From Plazaster borealis (Eukaryota > Echinodermata > Asteroidea > Forcipulatida > Labidiasteridae), in NCBI GenBank assembly GCA_021014325.1, contig CM037472.1, forward strand, positions 32,698,234 through 32,762,233: a stretch of DNA of 64,000 bases. The letters run 5' to 3'. Below the pieces are notes generated by a model. That model did no database searches, was not told the origin of the DNA, and saw nothing but the letters and a program-made list of their open reading frames with translations. The translations under genes were made by a program, and so were the position numbers. How positions within the stretch are numbered: position 1 is the stretch's first letter; each line of letters starts with the position of its first letter. Positions 29,601-40,587 of this stretch are shown piece by piece.

Positions 29601-32600
29601 TTATGGAATGTTTAAAGGGACAAAAATTGGACACAAATTTCCTTCTTGAAAATCTGTGGATTGAGTGGGCGACAATAACAGGACATTGTCGGTGTTAATA
29701 TTTATATTTAATTTAATTTGGGGTTGAACAATTTTTTTTTACTAGAGCGGAATTCGAACCACCAACCTCTGGATTAACGTGCCGGTGTGGCAGGAGATTC
29801 TGTCCCCCCAGAGAGATTCTGTCCCCCCATACGACGAACTGTGTACCAGAGCTGTGTATTGAGAGAGTTGCGACATGGAGGGACCAGCTTTCTCCGGTCA
29901 CGTGGTTGCTGGGCGCCATTTTGTTCCAAAATGCAGTACAACCCAATGGGCAGACTAGTCTGGCACCCTGTATTCGCCAATGCATTTTTTGGAGACAAAA
30001 TGGCTTCTAATCGCAAGTTGTCGCAACTCTCTCAATATACGGCTCTGCTGTGTACCTTCTGATAGCGCCCTCTTTTGAATCCTCCTCCTTCAGCCCATGC
30101 TAATTCCCATAGGGGACAGAATCTCCGGGGACAGATTTCCCTATGACACCGGCGCTCTACCAACTGATCTATCTAGCCCTGTGTCAATTTTCCCTGTGGT
30201 TTATTACTCTATATTTAATTTTATGACAGAAAACCTCAGCAGATTTTACCACGTTTATTCTGCTTAAAGGTATTGTACACTTTAGGTAACAGCTCAAAAT
30301 CAGTGTCCACATTTTGTGTGATTCAACATATGCATATACAAACAAACCTGTGAAATTTTGAGCTTAATTGGTCATCGAGGTCAAGAGAAAATAGTGAAAA
30401 GAGACCTTAAGTGTTTTCTGTTTTTTCAAATTATCGCGCGTGATAAAATCTATTGTTTTACTCATTTCTCAGAAACGATAGCACTTTAGGCAGAAATATT
30501 TTAAGGAACCCTTTCTACCATTACTTACTTTAAATCATGTAAGTTATGTGTGAATCTGTGAACATTGTGTTTTTCGATCTTACCAATAGTGTACAGGGCT
30601 TTTAAAGACACTGGATCAAGTTTTCGGACTGCAATTAAAGTGTTTCCGATTTCATTGGGGTGCTTCAAAAGTCTATAGAAGGAATTAACACGCTATGGTG
30701 AAAATGGGAATTCCTGGAAAAGTCAAGGATCCGTAAATTATAAACCAACATGGCAATATGGGATATTGTGGCATAGTCCTAGATCTGAGCGTGGTAGCAT
30801 GTGGGAGTCATGGTAAGCCATGGAAGCACTTTATGGCACGTTGGTTTACTTCATTTGACGGCATTTAATTTTTCTCAATTTGCTCCTCTATCTCTAACAT
30901 CCAACAGGAAGAACCTTCGTCGACTGAGGCGGTTAGTGATGCAGGTGGCCTTTGTACGACCTTTGACCTTCTTCGTCTCCTTGGTGTTATGGACTGATGG
31001 GAAATACAAACATGGGGAGGTAAGGCCGAACTGGATTAGCCCCCGTTGGGTTGAAATGTCAATTTTAGGCAGTGGTTACTGAGGTATTTATACAATAACC
31101 TTAGTATGCCATAGTCTCCCGTGGAATCCTTTCCCTGGCAACCACAAACAAAAAAATAAAACCAACTGGTCATGCTATCCAACAATTTTTCTCTTTAAAC
31201 ATGCACGTATAATGTGGATATTAAGCAGTTGCTTTTGAATAACGCCCTCTGTGGACCCGGTGCAGAGAGGATCGATGAAAATAATTTTCAAAATAAACCA
31301 TTTGTATCGATGACCTAATAAAACTGAAATGTAGCCAATGATACCAGCCAAGTTCTCCTCCAGTCCCGGCCACAAAACTCACCGACTTGACTGTATTTTG
31401 ACCGCATGAGGGCGCTTTCACGGGCTAATTTCCTTACATAGACTTCTTCGCAAATACACAGTACGCGCTCATTTCCCGTGGAATGAGGTGTATGCTGGTC
31501 TAGTTAGCGACACATTTGATCGCTAACTAGACCAGCATGCACCTCATTCCACGACTAACGCATGCGCACGGAGTATTTGCGAAGTAGTCTATGACAAAAT
31601 TATTATTTGAGTTTTATCTCATTTGGACTGCCTGTATGTTGCTTTCTTGTATCAATGACCAAATAAATAATATTTAATAACAACAATGGAAAAAGTAGTT
31701 CGTTTTACTTGTTTTGCAGCACATGAATTGGTTCACACATAGCCCTTACCCATGCTGTCAAACACACTAGGAATTCCAACCCTTGCGGTTAAGATTTATC
31801 CCAAACTTTGTAAACCATATATTCCTATTGACACCGACCTATTTTGTTGAATTGGTTTTACTTTCATATTGTTTATCACTTAGTATTACATTCCCAACAT
31901 CATATTTAGATTTCACGGCCATAAACTACGTTAAACTAAACTAATTGACGAAAAAAAATCCCGCACACGTAAAACTCCATAAATCATAGTCGGGACCACA
32001 ATGGTCCCGGAAGTTCGAGTATGCGCGAGACTTGCACAGTCTATTGTCAAGTATTATAAAAACGTCACTATTTCAATCCTTTCAAATTATAGATCGCCTT
32101 GAACGAGCCATACATCTACCTGACGACCATCTCAATTACCTCTGGACTGTTCGCCCTCTACGGCATCATCCTCTTCCTAAATGCCTCGCTGGAACCTCTC
32201 AAATCTTACCGCATCAGACCCAAGTTTTTCATCGTGCAGATGGTGTTGATTCTCATCAGCACGCAAAACCTGATTCTGTCCATCCTCGCTGATATTGGTG
32301 TCATACCGTGTGTGTCTCCATTTAATTCCGACTCCAGAGCAAACTGTAAGTTTGTTGATGAGCTAGGGTCATTATGAAAGATAAATATGAACAAATCCAA
32401 TATCGACCTGGGGGTAAAGCAGTGGCGTAACCATGGAGGCGGGGGGGGGGCAGGGGAGGGAGTCTTCCCCCTCCGCTTGGAACCATTGCCCTCCCCTCTT
32501 GCCACCCAAATTAGCCCATTAATTATGCATTTGCCCCCGACCCTAATGAAGTGTTTAGTTACGCCACTGGGGAAAAGGTTGGAAAAAAGTATTGAACCTG

Positions 32601-33642
32601 GACACTTGTACCAAACAAAAATAAATACACAGCACTTTCAAATGGGGGCAGGGAGCAGGGGGTAGGGGCGGGGGTGGAAGCCACCCAAATTAGCCCCTCA
32701 ATTATGTCTTTGCCCCAGCTTGCCCCCGACCCCAATGAAATGTCTAGTTACGTCACTGGGGAATAGGTTGAGAATTTGTTTATTGAACCTGGACACTTGT
32801 ACCAAACAAAAAGAAATACACAACACTTTCAAATGGGGGCAGGGAGCAGGGGGTAGGGGCGGGGGTGGAAGCCACCCAAATTAGCCCCTCAATTATGCCT
32901 TTGCCCCAGTTTGCCCCCGACCCCAATGAAATGTCTAGTTACGCCACTGGGGAATAGGTTGAGAATTTTGTTATTGAACCTGGACACTTGTACCAAACAA
33001 AAAGAAATACACAACACGTAATACTGAACAGAAGAGGGGCAAATCAGAAAAAAACCCTATTTGACTTAAGTTTAAAGGGAAGGGAGCAAGAGTCTTTTAT
33101 TAATCAAAACAATGGTATGATTTCCTTGTGGCTATATAGCTTGCATAATTATAATTATATTGTTAACCTCCATTCTGCCTTTCATTTGTGCAAGTGTCCT
33201 AGGCCTACGGAGCATAAGACTCCGGAAAAAACAGATGACAAGTTTCGGCATTGGTATTCTTTTGAAAACTATGAAAAGAAACAAGCCAACTGAGGCTCGT
33301 CTTTCTCTGGGTCTCAAATTCATACTTTTATTTCCCATTATTTCAGATATTGGCGACATGATGGTCGTGGTGGAGATGCTGTTCTTCGGCGTGCTCAGCC
33401 GGATGTACTTCCGGGGCCGTTTCGGAAACATGGACATCGCAGACGAGAGCGCCCCCGTTGGTGGGCGGCTGGCCATGTTTGGGCAGTATTCGGTCGTTAC
33501 TATGGAATCAGAACGACAGAAAGGCACAGAAATAAAGATGACACCTTCAGAGACTGAAAGTGACTCCGTTCATAATAACAACGGGCTTATCAACGAAAAG
33601 GTGATGAACGAACTAAACCAAAAGACTGCGAATGAAGTGTAG
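26602..33642 (+). CDS. SLC51A: Organic solute transporter subunit alpha-like protein, paralog 1 (7 exons)
   Basis: Exons: 26602-26668, 27930-28090, 28323-28396, 29407-29568, 30908-31019, 32093-32345, 33347-33642; total 374 residues. The N-terminal tail carries an NIT sequon. About seven membrane segments follow (roughly 26-50, 69-90, 98-117, 165-185, 196-222, 236-258, 279-295). OST-alpha landmarks are KKIPNSRRR after segment 1, GPPLTCCCPCCLP (136-148, Cys at 142-144 and 146-147), and YRIRPKFFIVQ (231-241). The cytoplasmic tail is charged. Vertebrate OST-alpha pairs with OST-beta to move bile acids and steroid conjugates across the basolateral membrane. The substrate here is unknown. TMEM184 proteins share the fold, but the Cys cluster favours SLC51A. 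Confidence 0.87.
27930..28090 (+). CDS. SLC51A: SLC51A paralog 1, exon 2
   Basis: Acceptor CATTTCTGCAG, donor GTAAGT. Encodes segment 1 and the KKIPNSRRR loop. Confidence 0.88.
28323..28396 (+). CDS. SLC51A: SLC51A paralog 1, exon 3
   Basis: Acceptor TTCTTATGCAG, donor GTAAGT. It is 74 nt, exactly as in paralog 2. Encodes VMSVTSLFSLYVPSAHLLNM. Confidence 0.85.
28881..29016. mobile_element. GTGTCCGAAT/GCCGTAGCC foldback, intron 3 of paralog 1
   Basis: It starts CGTGTCCGAATTAACGGC, contains CTTTAACGTTGTCGCTG and four GCCGTA units, and ends TTTGGACACGGTC. Related copies are at 44641-44748 and 49165-49365. Confidence 0.6.
29407..29568 (+). CDS. SLC51A: SLC51A paralog 1, exon 4
   Basis: Acceptor ATACTCAG, donor GTAAGA, 162 nt, exactly as in paralog 2. 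Encodes segment 3 and the cysteine cluster. Confidence 0.9.
29690..30182 (-). mobile_element. tRNA-derived SINE split by a smaller insertion, intron 4
   Basis: On the minus strand, 30182-30135 carries a box A-like GATCAGTTGGTAGAGCGCC. Then 29785-29740 carries CAGAGGTTGGTGGTTCGAA, continuing to a box B-like GGTTCGAATTCC and a short A tract. The two halves are separated by the inserted element at about 29789-30140. It is degenerate, so no functional tRNA is claimed. Confidence 0.55.
29789..30140. mobile_element. GGAGATTCTGTCCCC foldback inserted in the SINE
   Basis: GGAGATTCTGTCCCCCC on the left and GGGGACAGAATCTCC on the right form the ends. Inside, GAGAGAGTTGCGACATGG-type sequence at 29858 pairs with GTCGCAACTCTCTCAATA at 30019, a nested palindrome. 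The open frames on both strands follow from this symmetry. Confidence 0.65.
30264..30605 (-). mobile_element. R2 element, reversed copy, intron 4
   Basis: Reverse-oriented full copy: AAAGGTATTGTACACTTTAGG, less a base, to TTACCAATAGTGTACAGGGC. All R2 modules are present. Confidence 0.85.
30908..31019 (+). CDS. SLC51A: SLC51A paralog 1, exon 5
   Basis: Acceptor CATCCAACAG, donor GTAAGG. Encodes KNLRRLRR and segment 4, ending KYKHGE. The counterpart exon in paralog 2 is 12 nt longer. Confidence 0.88.
31437..31593. mobile_element. Near-perfect hairpin, 74-bp arms, intron 5
   Basis: The arms run from CATAGACTTCTTCGCAAATA to CTGGTCTAGTTAGCGA, with the complement after a 9-bp loop (31511-31519). 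Mismatches are few and cluster near the middle of the arms. It is probably a young foldback element. Confidence 0.85.
32093..32345 (+). CDS. SLC51A: SLC51A paralog 1, exon 6
   Basis: Acceptor TTTCAAATTATAG, donor GTAAGT, 253 nt, exactly as in paralog 2. Encodes segments 5 and 6 with YRIRPKFF. Confidence 0.92.
32405..33040 (+). repeat. 190-bp minisatellite, about 3.3 units, intron 6
   Basis: CCACTGGGGAA-type junctions recur near 32563, 32752 and 32943, giving a period of 189-191 bp. Each unit holds TTGAACCTGGACACTTGTAC, TCAAATGGGGGCAGGGAGCA and CCACCCAAATTAGCCC. The GC-skewed content creates spurious frames. Confidence 0.9.
33347..33642 (+). CDS. SLC51A: SLC51A paralog 1, exon 7
   Basis: Acceptor CATTATTTCAG. 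Encodes segment 7 and the cytoplasmic tail, stop TAG at 33640-33642. An upstream in-frame ATG at 33160 lies in the intron and is not used in this model. Confidence 0.88.
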
Positions 33643-34139
33643 TGAAGTTTAATGTACGATATGTTTTACAATTATGTTGAGCTACATATTGCACTAGTAT
33701 GCAATGATACAATCGCCGTCATACCCAAGTGATTAGAACCAAATTGTTGCGACAATATATAATTATGACTTTAAAATGCACGGCCTAAATTTTGTTTAAT
33801 CTAATAAGATCGTAATATATTTACCTCAAAGTTGAACGAAGGAAAATCAGCCTTGTAAATACAGTTGTTATTAATTTTTAGCAAACTGGCTAGTGTTGCT
33901 TTTACATTATTCACAAATTGTAGACAACTATCTGAAAGGTGCAAGTGCCGCTCATTACCTTTCTGTTAATTAAGTAATGTACATGTCATTTAAAATGTCC
34001 AGTTATACCTGGGAAAAATGTAACAACGAAGTATTTAAGCAGGGAAAAAGATGAGGGTGACTTTTCCGTTGGGCTGTCATTAGCGCCCATGGGTCGAGGT
34101 AATAAGAATATGAACATGGACAAGGTTTACAACAAAAAT
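33643..34139 (+). other. 3' untranslated region of paralog 1 (proximal)
   Basis: AT-rich sequence after the stop without an early AATAAA. The first exact AATAAA noticed is at 34896. Confidence 0.4.
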
Positions 34140-34510
34140 GTAACCAGTGTTTCTGTTTCAATCTCGAAACCAGCATTGTTGGTCTCGAAATCGGTGTCTC
34201 CCGGTGCGGTCTCGTTACGGTCTTGACACTGCTGCAGCACTGCGCTTGAAGTTGGACGGTGTTGTAGGTCACAAAACTGGTATTGTATCTTTCTACACCA
34301 GCAGTGCCAGTATTCTTTACACTGCTTGAAGTCGGTGTTAAGGGTCTCCAAACCGGTGTCTCCTTCTACCTCGGTGTCAGTCTTCTCGACACTGCTGTAA
34401 CACCGCTTGAAGTCGGTGTTGAGGGTCTCGAAACTGGTGCCTCCTTCTTCCTTGGTCTCGGTCTTCCTGACACTACTGTAACGCTGTTCGAAGCAGAGTT
34501 AACGTATTAT
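34140..34510 (+). repeat. Minisatellite, unit about 82 bp, downstream of paralog 1
   Basis: CTTGAAGTCGGTGTTAAGGG at 34326 and CTTGAAGTCGGTGTTGAGGG near 34408 mark two clear units. Related CTCGAAACCAG and CGGTGTCTCC segments extend upstream to about 34140. The C/T-rich strand bias makes open frames on both strands. Confidence 0.7.
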
Positions 34511-34895
34511 CAGATCATAATGATGAGTCTTTGAAACGGGTTGTGGGAATGTTACAGTATTTGGACAGCGATCTTAATGTTTGCTTTAGTTTTCGGAAGT
34601 TGATACCTCCTTTATTATGTAACCGTATAAACTATTTTATTTTATGTAAAAACATAAACGCATAGCCTTCACCATAAAGTTTATAATGTAAGCCTACATT
34701 TGTAAATATTCAATCTACCAATAGGGTAAAACTAGTACAATAATTTACACAGAATATTGTATGAAAATGAGTTTTTTTATGTTTGGAAATATTGGACAGT
34801 TTTAGAAGGTTTTTTGAAAATATCCTTAAATTAAAAAGTAGGTTTCATATTATTCCATATTTCATATGTAACATATTTTGTACAATTTCTATTGT

Positions 34896-34901
34896 AATAA
34901 A
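34896..34901 (+). terminator. Candidate polyadenylation signal, paralog 1
   Basis: AATAAA about 1.25 kb beyond the stop. Nearer signals could be variant forms. Confidence 0.3.
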
Positions 34902-36199
34902 CAAACATCCAGTAAGAATGTTGGCGTATGTGTTCTGGATCTGTTGCAAATAGGGGTCGAAGTCCGTGAGCAATTAAGTTATATTTACAGACGTTCTTAT
35001 GAAATACTGCCCTCTGTTGATGTGTTGAAAGCTTTGCATTGTTGTTTTGAGGATTTTAAGAGAATCAATTAACAGAAACTTTATGTGCTAGCTTCTAGAG
35101 CCCCAAAACAACTAATCTAAGCTATTTGGTTAATGAAAACTAAGATATCGTGTCTTAGGAAATGTAATAAAGTTGTCAAGAAAAGACAATGAATCAATGA
35201 AGATGCATGGTTAGGAATCGTAACAGTTGTCTCTTTTGAAATAGAGAAAGGGGAGGACGATGTCACCATGTCAAGTGCCGACGCTGCCTCTCAAACAACC
35301 ACTATTCATTTACTTCAGATTTGTGTTGTTTGTTTGTTGGTGTGTCGGTTTGTTTTGTCACCCCCTTTTCCCTTTACATATTGATAATAGCTATGGCATC
35401 GTGATTGCAATTTAAAAAAAAATCTGGAAATTCAAATTAGTTCGTAGCCTCACTCCACGGAGTTCCAATCAAAGAAACGATTGCAGCTCGAACCTGACGC
35501 CTCACAATCTGTCGGGTGGCTGTGCACCGTTGTGTTTGACCTTAGAGCAATGGTTTGACCACAAACGGGGTGAATTTGCCGTGGTCCTTGCTTTAGAACA
35601 ATCAAGCCCAACAATGCAGTCTGATGTAAATTCGAATTCAAAAAGTACAATTTTAAAAAATCAATACATTCTCACGTAAACCGCGGCCTTGTTAGTTAGT
35701 TCAGTGCTTTCATTATTGTGCATTTTTTCACATCACTAGTTTGTTGGGACGCTTTTTGTTATACAACACAGATGGCACAGTGTGAGTGCAAGTTTAGGAA
35801 TGCGATGCTTTGTTTTAAGTTCGTTCAAGGGCTATTGATGTAGGTGTATGACGGCATGGAAACACCGAGGTCAGTTTGTACACGTACCTGACCCTAACAG
35901 AAACATGAACATTAATTACCCATTATGCAGTATTTGGACCATGGTCGTTTCAGTCACCGATAGTGAGAACAATGAGCAAGAATTAACAGAGGTCCATTCT
36001 TAGATTCAACAAAATTAAAAAGCTACACAGATGGTTTCAAACTTGGATGTTTGTTTTGTCTTGTCGATGCATGGATAAAAAAACGTATGACGTAATGCGT
36101 TTGGGCTATATCCCCACTTAGGCTATTACATGTAGGCCTATATGTACATGTACATGTTTATGGATACAGCTGTGACGTTCAACCGCCGTGTGGACAGGC
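34902..36199. other. Intergenic, nothing recognised
   Basis: AT-rich sequence with short open frames, no splice-flanked coding exon and no clear repeat. Confidence 0.4.
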
Positions 36200-36305
36200 A
36201 AGCGTTATCATAATTTGATTGGTCTGAAATTTTGCTAATGCATATTCATAAAAACCCAGCTCTTCTTCCACACCCAACAGCAAGGCTACTGTCAATCAAA
36301 GGTAC
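36200..36305 (+). promoter_or_regulatory. Candidate promoter or noncoding first exon
   Basis: An inverted CCAAT (ATTGGT, near 36218) and a TATA-like CATAAAAACC (36246-36255) precede a C/A-rich leader. It is followed by AAAG and GTACAC, a weak donor at about 36300. It could belong to paralog 2, whose first coding exon has an upstream acceptor, or be chance. Confidence 0.2.
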
Positions 36306-37159
36306 ACGTGCTTGTAAATGGTTGTTGTGCACATAGTATCAGGAGACCGATTATTAGCTGGCTAAATTTTACTCATTTACCGATAAATCAGGCTCAGAAT
36401 GACACTGTACAAATAAAACTTGTTGGCGACGTTAGACGGTCCCCTTTGCTTGACCGACTGGTTGAAATCTCTCAGACAGATACGCACACGGGATCGAGAA
36501 ATGACAAGTGTGATTGAACCTCAACTGTACCACACGCAGTGACGGCCATGCATTGAAAGTTCGAGGTGAGTCAACACTGCTATTTACAAATTTTGAAAAA
36601 ATGGCGGATTATATTTTAAGCTTAAAATTCATCCCACAGGAGATGAACATTCCAAGCATAGATGATGAATCAATATTGAATGTATTGTATTATCAACGCT
36701 ATGTCTGCATTGGATGTCTGGTTATACTGTTCAACATTGTGTGTGTCACTGAGTTTGGTTGTATACTTATGAAATAGGATTCCATAATAGGAATTTATTT
36801 TATTATATTAGTGTCTTAAACGTAAGTGTCTTAAACGTAAGTCTCGTTTCGTTGAGAGGGTCTTGAAGCACCTTTTGTATTTTGTAAGGGGTGTTGATTG
36901 CATTCTTCAAATTCTTACATCGAGGATTCTTGCCTGTACATCGGTAGGCCCGAGTACGTAATTATTGTTTATGAGACGGCTAAGTATCCATGGAGATCAT
37001 GGAGCAGTGGACAAATAATGCCGTTGTTAGAGGGAAAAGGAATTTCAATCCGATGGCTTTTATCATCACAATAACAAGTAATTAATATGTGGATATTTCA
37101 TTGAATGAAATGGATACTCGTACTAGGGGAAACTGCTTGTAACGGTCAGTGTTGTAGCA

Positions 37160-37300
37160 TGGGAGTTTCTACCTCCATGGTTGTAGTCAAGACCAAGCAG
37201 TCTGAGACCATGCTGAGACCAAGACCAACAAGACCTACAAGGGGAGACCAGTCTCGACTGCTACATCACTGCAGTTGGTTACGGTGTGGTTATGATGCAG
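37160..37300. repeat. GACCAAGACC-type low-complexity repeat
   Basis: Repeated GACCA/GAGACC pentamers over about 100 bp. A TTTCTACCTCCATGG stretch at its edge matches the stem motif of the CATGGAGG hairpins. Confidence 0.5.
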
Positions 37301-37452
37301 TCGGTAGTTGCGTGTTTATTGCCTTGCCTTCTTGACAATACAAATAAACCAAGAATAAAACACAATTCAGTTTGCCAGTTGGTAACATTTTGCTGAGAGT
37401 TGAATGGCCACACATCCGTCTCAGTTTTTACTATAGCAAGCTTGGGCCAGGG

Positions 37453-37682
37453 ACACTGCAAAAAATGAAGTGTTAAAATTGACACCGTGGGTGTTGGTAC
37501 ATATAGATACCGAAGAGAATCAAAATTAACATCATAGGGTGTTAAAATACCACAAATGTAATTGTTTTGGCAGAAATTAGTGTCATTTTAAAACCCTTTG
37601 GTGTAAATTTTGATTCTCTCTTCGGTAAAAAAATGTGACAACACCCATGGTGTCAATTTCAACACCTCAGTTTTTGCAGTGT
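37453..37682. mobile_element. ACACTGCAAAAA foldback element with AGGG flanks
   Basis: The left end is ACACTGCAAAAAATGAAGTG and the right end is its complement CACCTCAGTTTTTGCAGTGT. Arms continue with TTAAAATTGACACC and GATACCGAAGAGAATCAAAA. AGGG lies directly outside both ends, a probable 4-bp target-site duplication. It is similar in ends to the inner GPCR-intron element. Confidence 0.8.
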
Positions 37683-37799
37683 AGGGATCTTTAATCACTA
37701 GTCGACCCTGACCCTCATTGCGACGCCACCATTGCCCCCCAATACAGGACGTCGTAAAGGTTTTTGTTGTATACGAGTGCCACATAATTTATTTCGAAT

Positions 37800-38440
37800 G
37801 ATAAGCGTTACCAGTATTGAACCATCCAAACACGAGCATATCAATTTTTTGCGGGCATAAAAATGCGATCGGTTTTGAGGCATTGCATGGTGAGGTATCA
37901 ATATATAAATTATTTGCGTTCAATATACTGTATCTACTTTGCTGTGTAAATTTGTTCTTAAGAACTTGTCTTGCTATTTATTCTACTAATGTGGAGTAGA
38001 TTTCAGAATTTTTGAGACAACTTGGTTTTGAAAAGAGCTGTCCTGCTTATTAAGTACTACCATGGGGGAGGTATAGAATGCGGCCATGAGTGTCTGTTGA
38101 TTGTGTAGCATTGTGGAGCATTAAGGCATTAAGAATGGGGGAAGGGTCGCGCTGGTATTTTCTGGACGATGGGTCCATACTTTCTTCTTTTGCTATAGAG
38201 GAGTGGACTGGAAGATAAAACAGATTTATAAAACTTGCTTTAGTATGGTCAAGGGTGAGACTCCACCTTTTAGTTCAAACACTTCAACTGCATAGATTAG
38301 ATACACCACAGGCTCAATTTGATCACGGCAACCCTGTGGCAATATAATGGCCGAGTGTTTGAACATCTTCTTGAAGTCCTGGCTCGTGTTTTATATGGGG
38401 TTGTTAGATAAACAATACTTCAGACGATGAATAGTGTGCT
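37800..38440. other. Intergenic, nothing recognised
   Basis: AT-rich, no supported coding exon or repeat. Confidence 0.4.
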
Positions 38441-38454
38441 TAAGAGAAAATACA

Positions 38455-38600
38455 CACTCATATGCATCTTAGCTAGACACTTTACCATAATTGCTTTGTC
38501 CCTCAGATGGGATATTAAGCCGTATGTCCCGTACTGGGATTGATATGTGCACTTAAAAGAACCCATCGTGGAAGATAATAAGTTAACTCCGGTGTTTCTG
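38455..38600. mobile_element. Possible SINE fragment
   Basis: CAGATGGGATATTAAGCCGT followed by TGTCCCGTACTGGG resembles a widely shared core of metazoan short interspersed elements (ATGGGACGTTAAGCCG, then TCCCGTG). This is from memory and not verified. Confidence 0.3.
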
Positions 38601-38943
38601 GCTCACTTTATTATAGCAAGCATCCTTGTTTACAGGTTTCCTCAGGCTTACGAGCTACAGTGATTAAGTTCACGAGCTACAGTGATTAGAAGTTCACTTT
38701 TGAGGCATCCTTGATTTCATTACCAGAAATATACAACAACAATAATCTTTTAAACAAAGGTTCAATTTTATCAATTACATAAAGTGATCACACAATTAAT
38801 TAACTAATTAATTGTATTCCTTTGAGGAATAGTACTTAATCATTTATTTAATATCTTTGTAACTGTTGTATTGTACAGTTGATAGTTCAACCGCACGAAT
38901 CCTAGGTAGGCCTACTAGATAGAGGCGCTCTAATGGTCAGACA

Positions 38944-38968
38944 CCATGGAGGAAAGACTCCTCCATGG
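38944..38968. repeat. CCATGGAGGA hairpin
   Basis: CCATGGAGGA, a five-base loop and TCCTCCATGG: a perfect short palindrome of the recurrent stem family. Confidence 0.7.
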
Positions 38969-38969
38969 T

Positions 38970-40200
38970 CAGACGAGCTGAAGTTAAAACGAGGATAATA
39001 ATTATTGTCATATTATTATCAGTCTGGTTAGGGGATTTTCAGTTCGGTAACCTACAAAAGTGTGCAATTGTTAACATTATTGAGGTAGGAAACTGTTAGG
39101 GTTATAGACAAGTGGTTTGTTACTGGGTTAGTTTTTACATCCACATTCCTCAAATCCTCACCAACTCACCTTTAAACCGTATATCGTCCTCGCGTTCCAT
39201 GCTCTCAATTTCACTGCTCGTTTTTGTTTACGGACGACATACCTATTTGGTTTAGTTTTCTAAACACTTGAATCCTCCCCAACAAGGTATTTCTAAACAA
39301 GGCCTGAAGAAAAAGGCATAATAATAAAAACACTTAGACCGTGGAAGCTTGAAGACATAATTTAGCTTTGGTGATGATAAAAATAAATTGACGACTTTTA
39401 GCTCAAACGCCGAATTATTTGGTCGGCGTTCGTGACGGAGTCAATCATCGAGAGAAATATATTCCTGCATCTGCCATCTTCAAGAAAGTTGTGTGAAGAT
39501 TTAAATTAAGAAAAAGTCTCGAGAAAGACTCTGCTAGGGTCGTAACGTCAGGCCATTAGCAATTTTTTTGCAATATTTAAATTGATTAATTTCGCCTCTT
39601 CACTGCAGATAACAAGCTATGTATGTATAAAACACGCATACAATTCGAAACTAAACAAATAAAGAAGCACATGCACAGTTCTGTCAAAGTTTTTGCAGCT
39701 TTTTATTTTTTTTTACTAGACATTTTTCTCGACAGCTATTGTTAGAATGATGGCAGAGAGCAAGAATGAACGCACCCTTGCAAAAAAATACCGACAAATT
39801 ATACCGACCTTTTATCGGCAGTGTCTCTCGTTACGGCCCATTGTGAAACCGTACGTAATTCAATAATGTAATTTGAGACACTGTTGTAGGCTATTGTTGT
39901 TCTACAAGGTTGTTAACAATGTCATGACCTTTCACCCGGTTTTCTAATTTTCCACAAGTAGGGCCCAGGTGCTGACAATCAAATGGTATTTTGATAACCC
40001 ACATTATGCAGACAATAGCCTTCCATTTTGTTCTTTTAGTTTACATTCTTTGAGAGTGTAAAATGAATCTTCAAACCGTTAGTGTATACTATCGCGCAGG
40101 AGCTGTGTCGTCTTGATCACAGCGAGTCTGTGGCCAGACATTGAATTCTGAACTCTCACCCACTTACTGCACATGCGCGTGAGATAATAACGACGGCGCC
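38970..40200. other. Intergenic, nothing recognised
   Basis: AT-rich, short open frames only. No repeat was identified until the R1 copy that follows. Confidence 0.4.
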
Positions 40201-40203
40201 CTT

Positions 40204-40587
40204 TAAAGGCACTGTACACGTTTGGTAATTACTCAACAACAAAAATGGCATAAAACTTACTTGGTAACGAGCAACAGAGAGCTGTTGATAGTATAAAACA
40301 TTGTTACAAAAAACTCGTTCTGAAGTTACGTAGTTTTTGAGAAAGAGGTAATTTCTCACTGAAATATTTGAATCTGAAAAAGACTTCTAGCCAGAAGTCT
40401 TTTTCAGGCGTCTGAAAGCACACAAATTTGTGCAACAAGGGTGTCTTTTCTTTCATTATTGTCTTGCAACTTCGATGACCAATTGAGCCCAAATTTTCAC
40501 GGGTTTGTTATTTTATGCATTATGTCTGGATACACCAAGTGAGAATACTGGTCTTTGACAATTACCAAACGTGTCCAGTGCCTTTAA
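40204..40587 (+). mobile_element. R1 element, copy 3
   Basis: AAAGGCACTGTACACGTTTGG, less a base, to CCAAACGTGTCCAGTGCCTT. It contains a hairpin near 40376-40403 built from AAAAGACTTCTAGC and GCCAGAAGTCTTTTTC. Confidence 0.9.

Noticed and set aside
29713..30062. Three overlapping frames of 80-91 codons
   Set aside because: They arise from the foldback inserted into the SINE; the inverted symmetry makes paired frames on both strands.
29740..30182. A functional tRNA gene
   Set aside because: Box A-like and box B-like segments are 350 bp apart and the cloverleaf is broken. A SINE remnant explains them better.
33160..33346. Upstream extension of the last exon of paralog 1 to an in-frame ATG
   Set aside because: A clear acceptor at 33346 and the match in phase and position with paralog 2 show this part to be intron.
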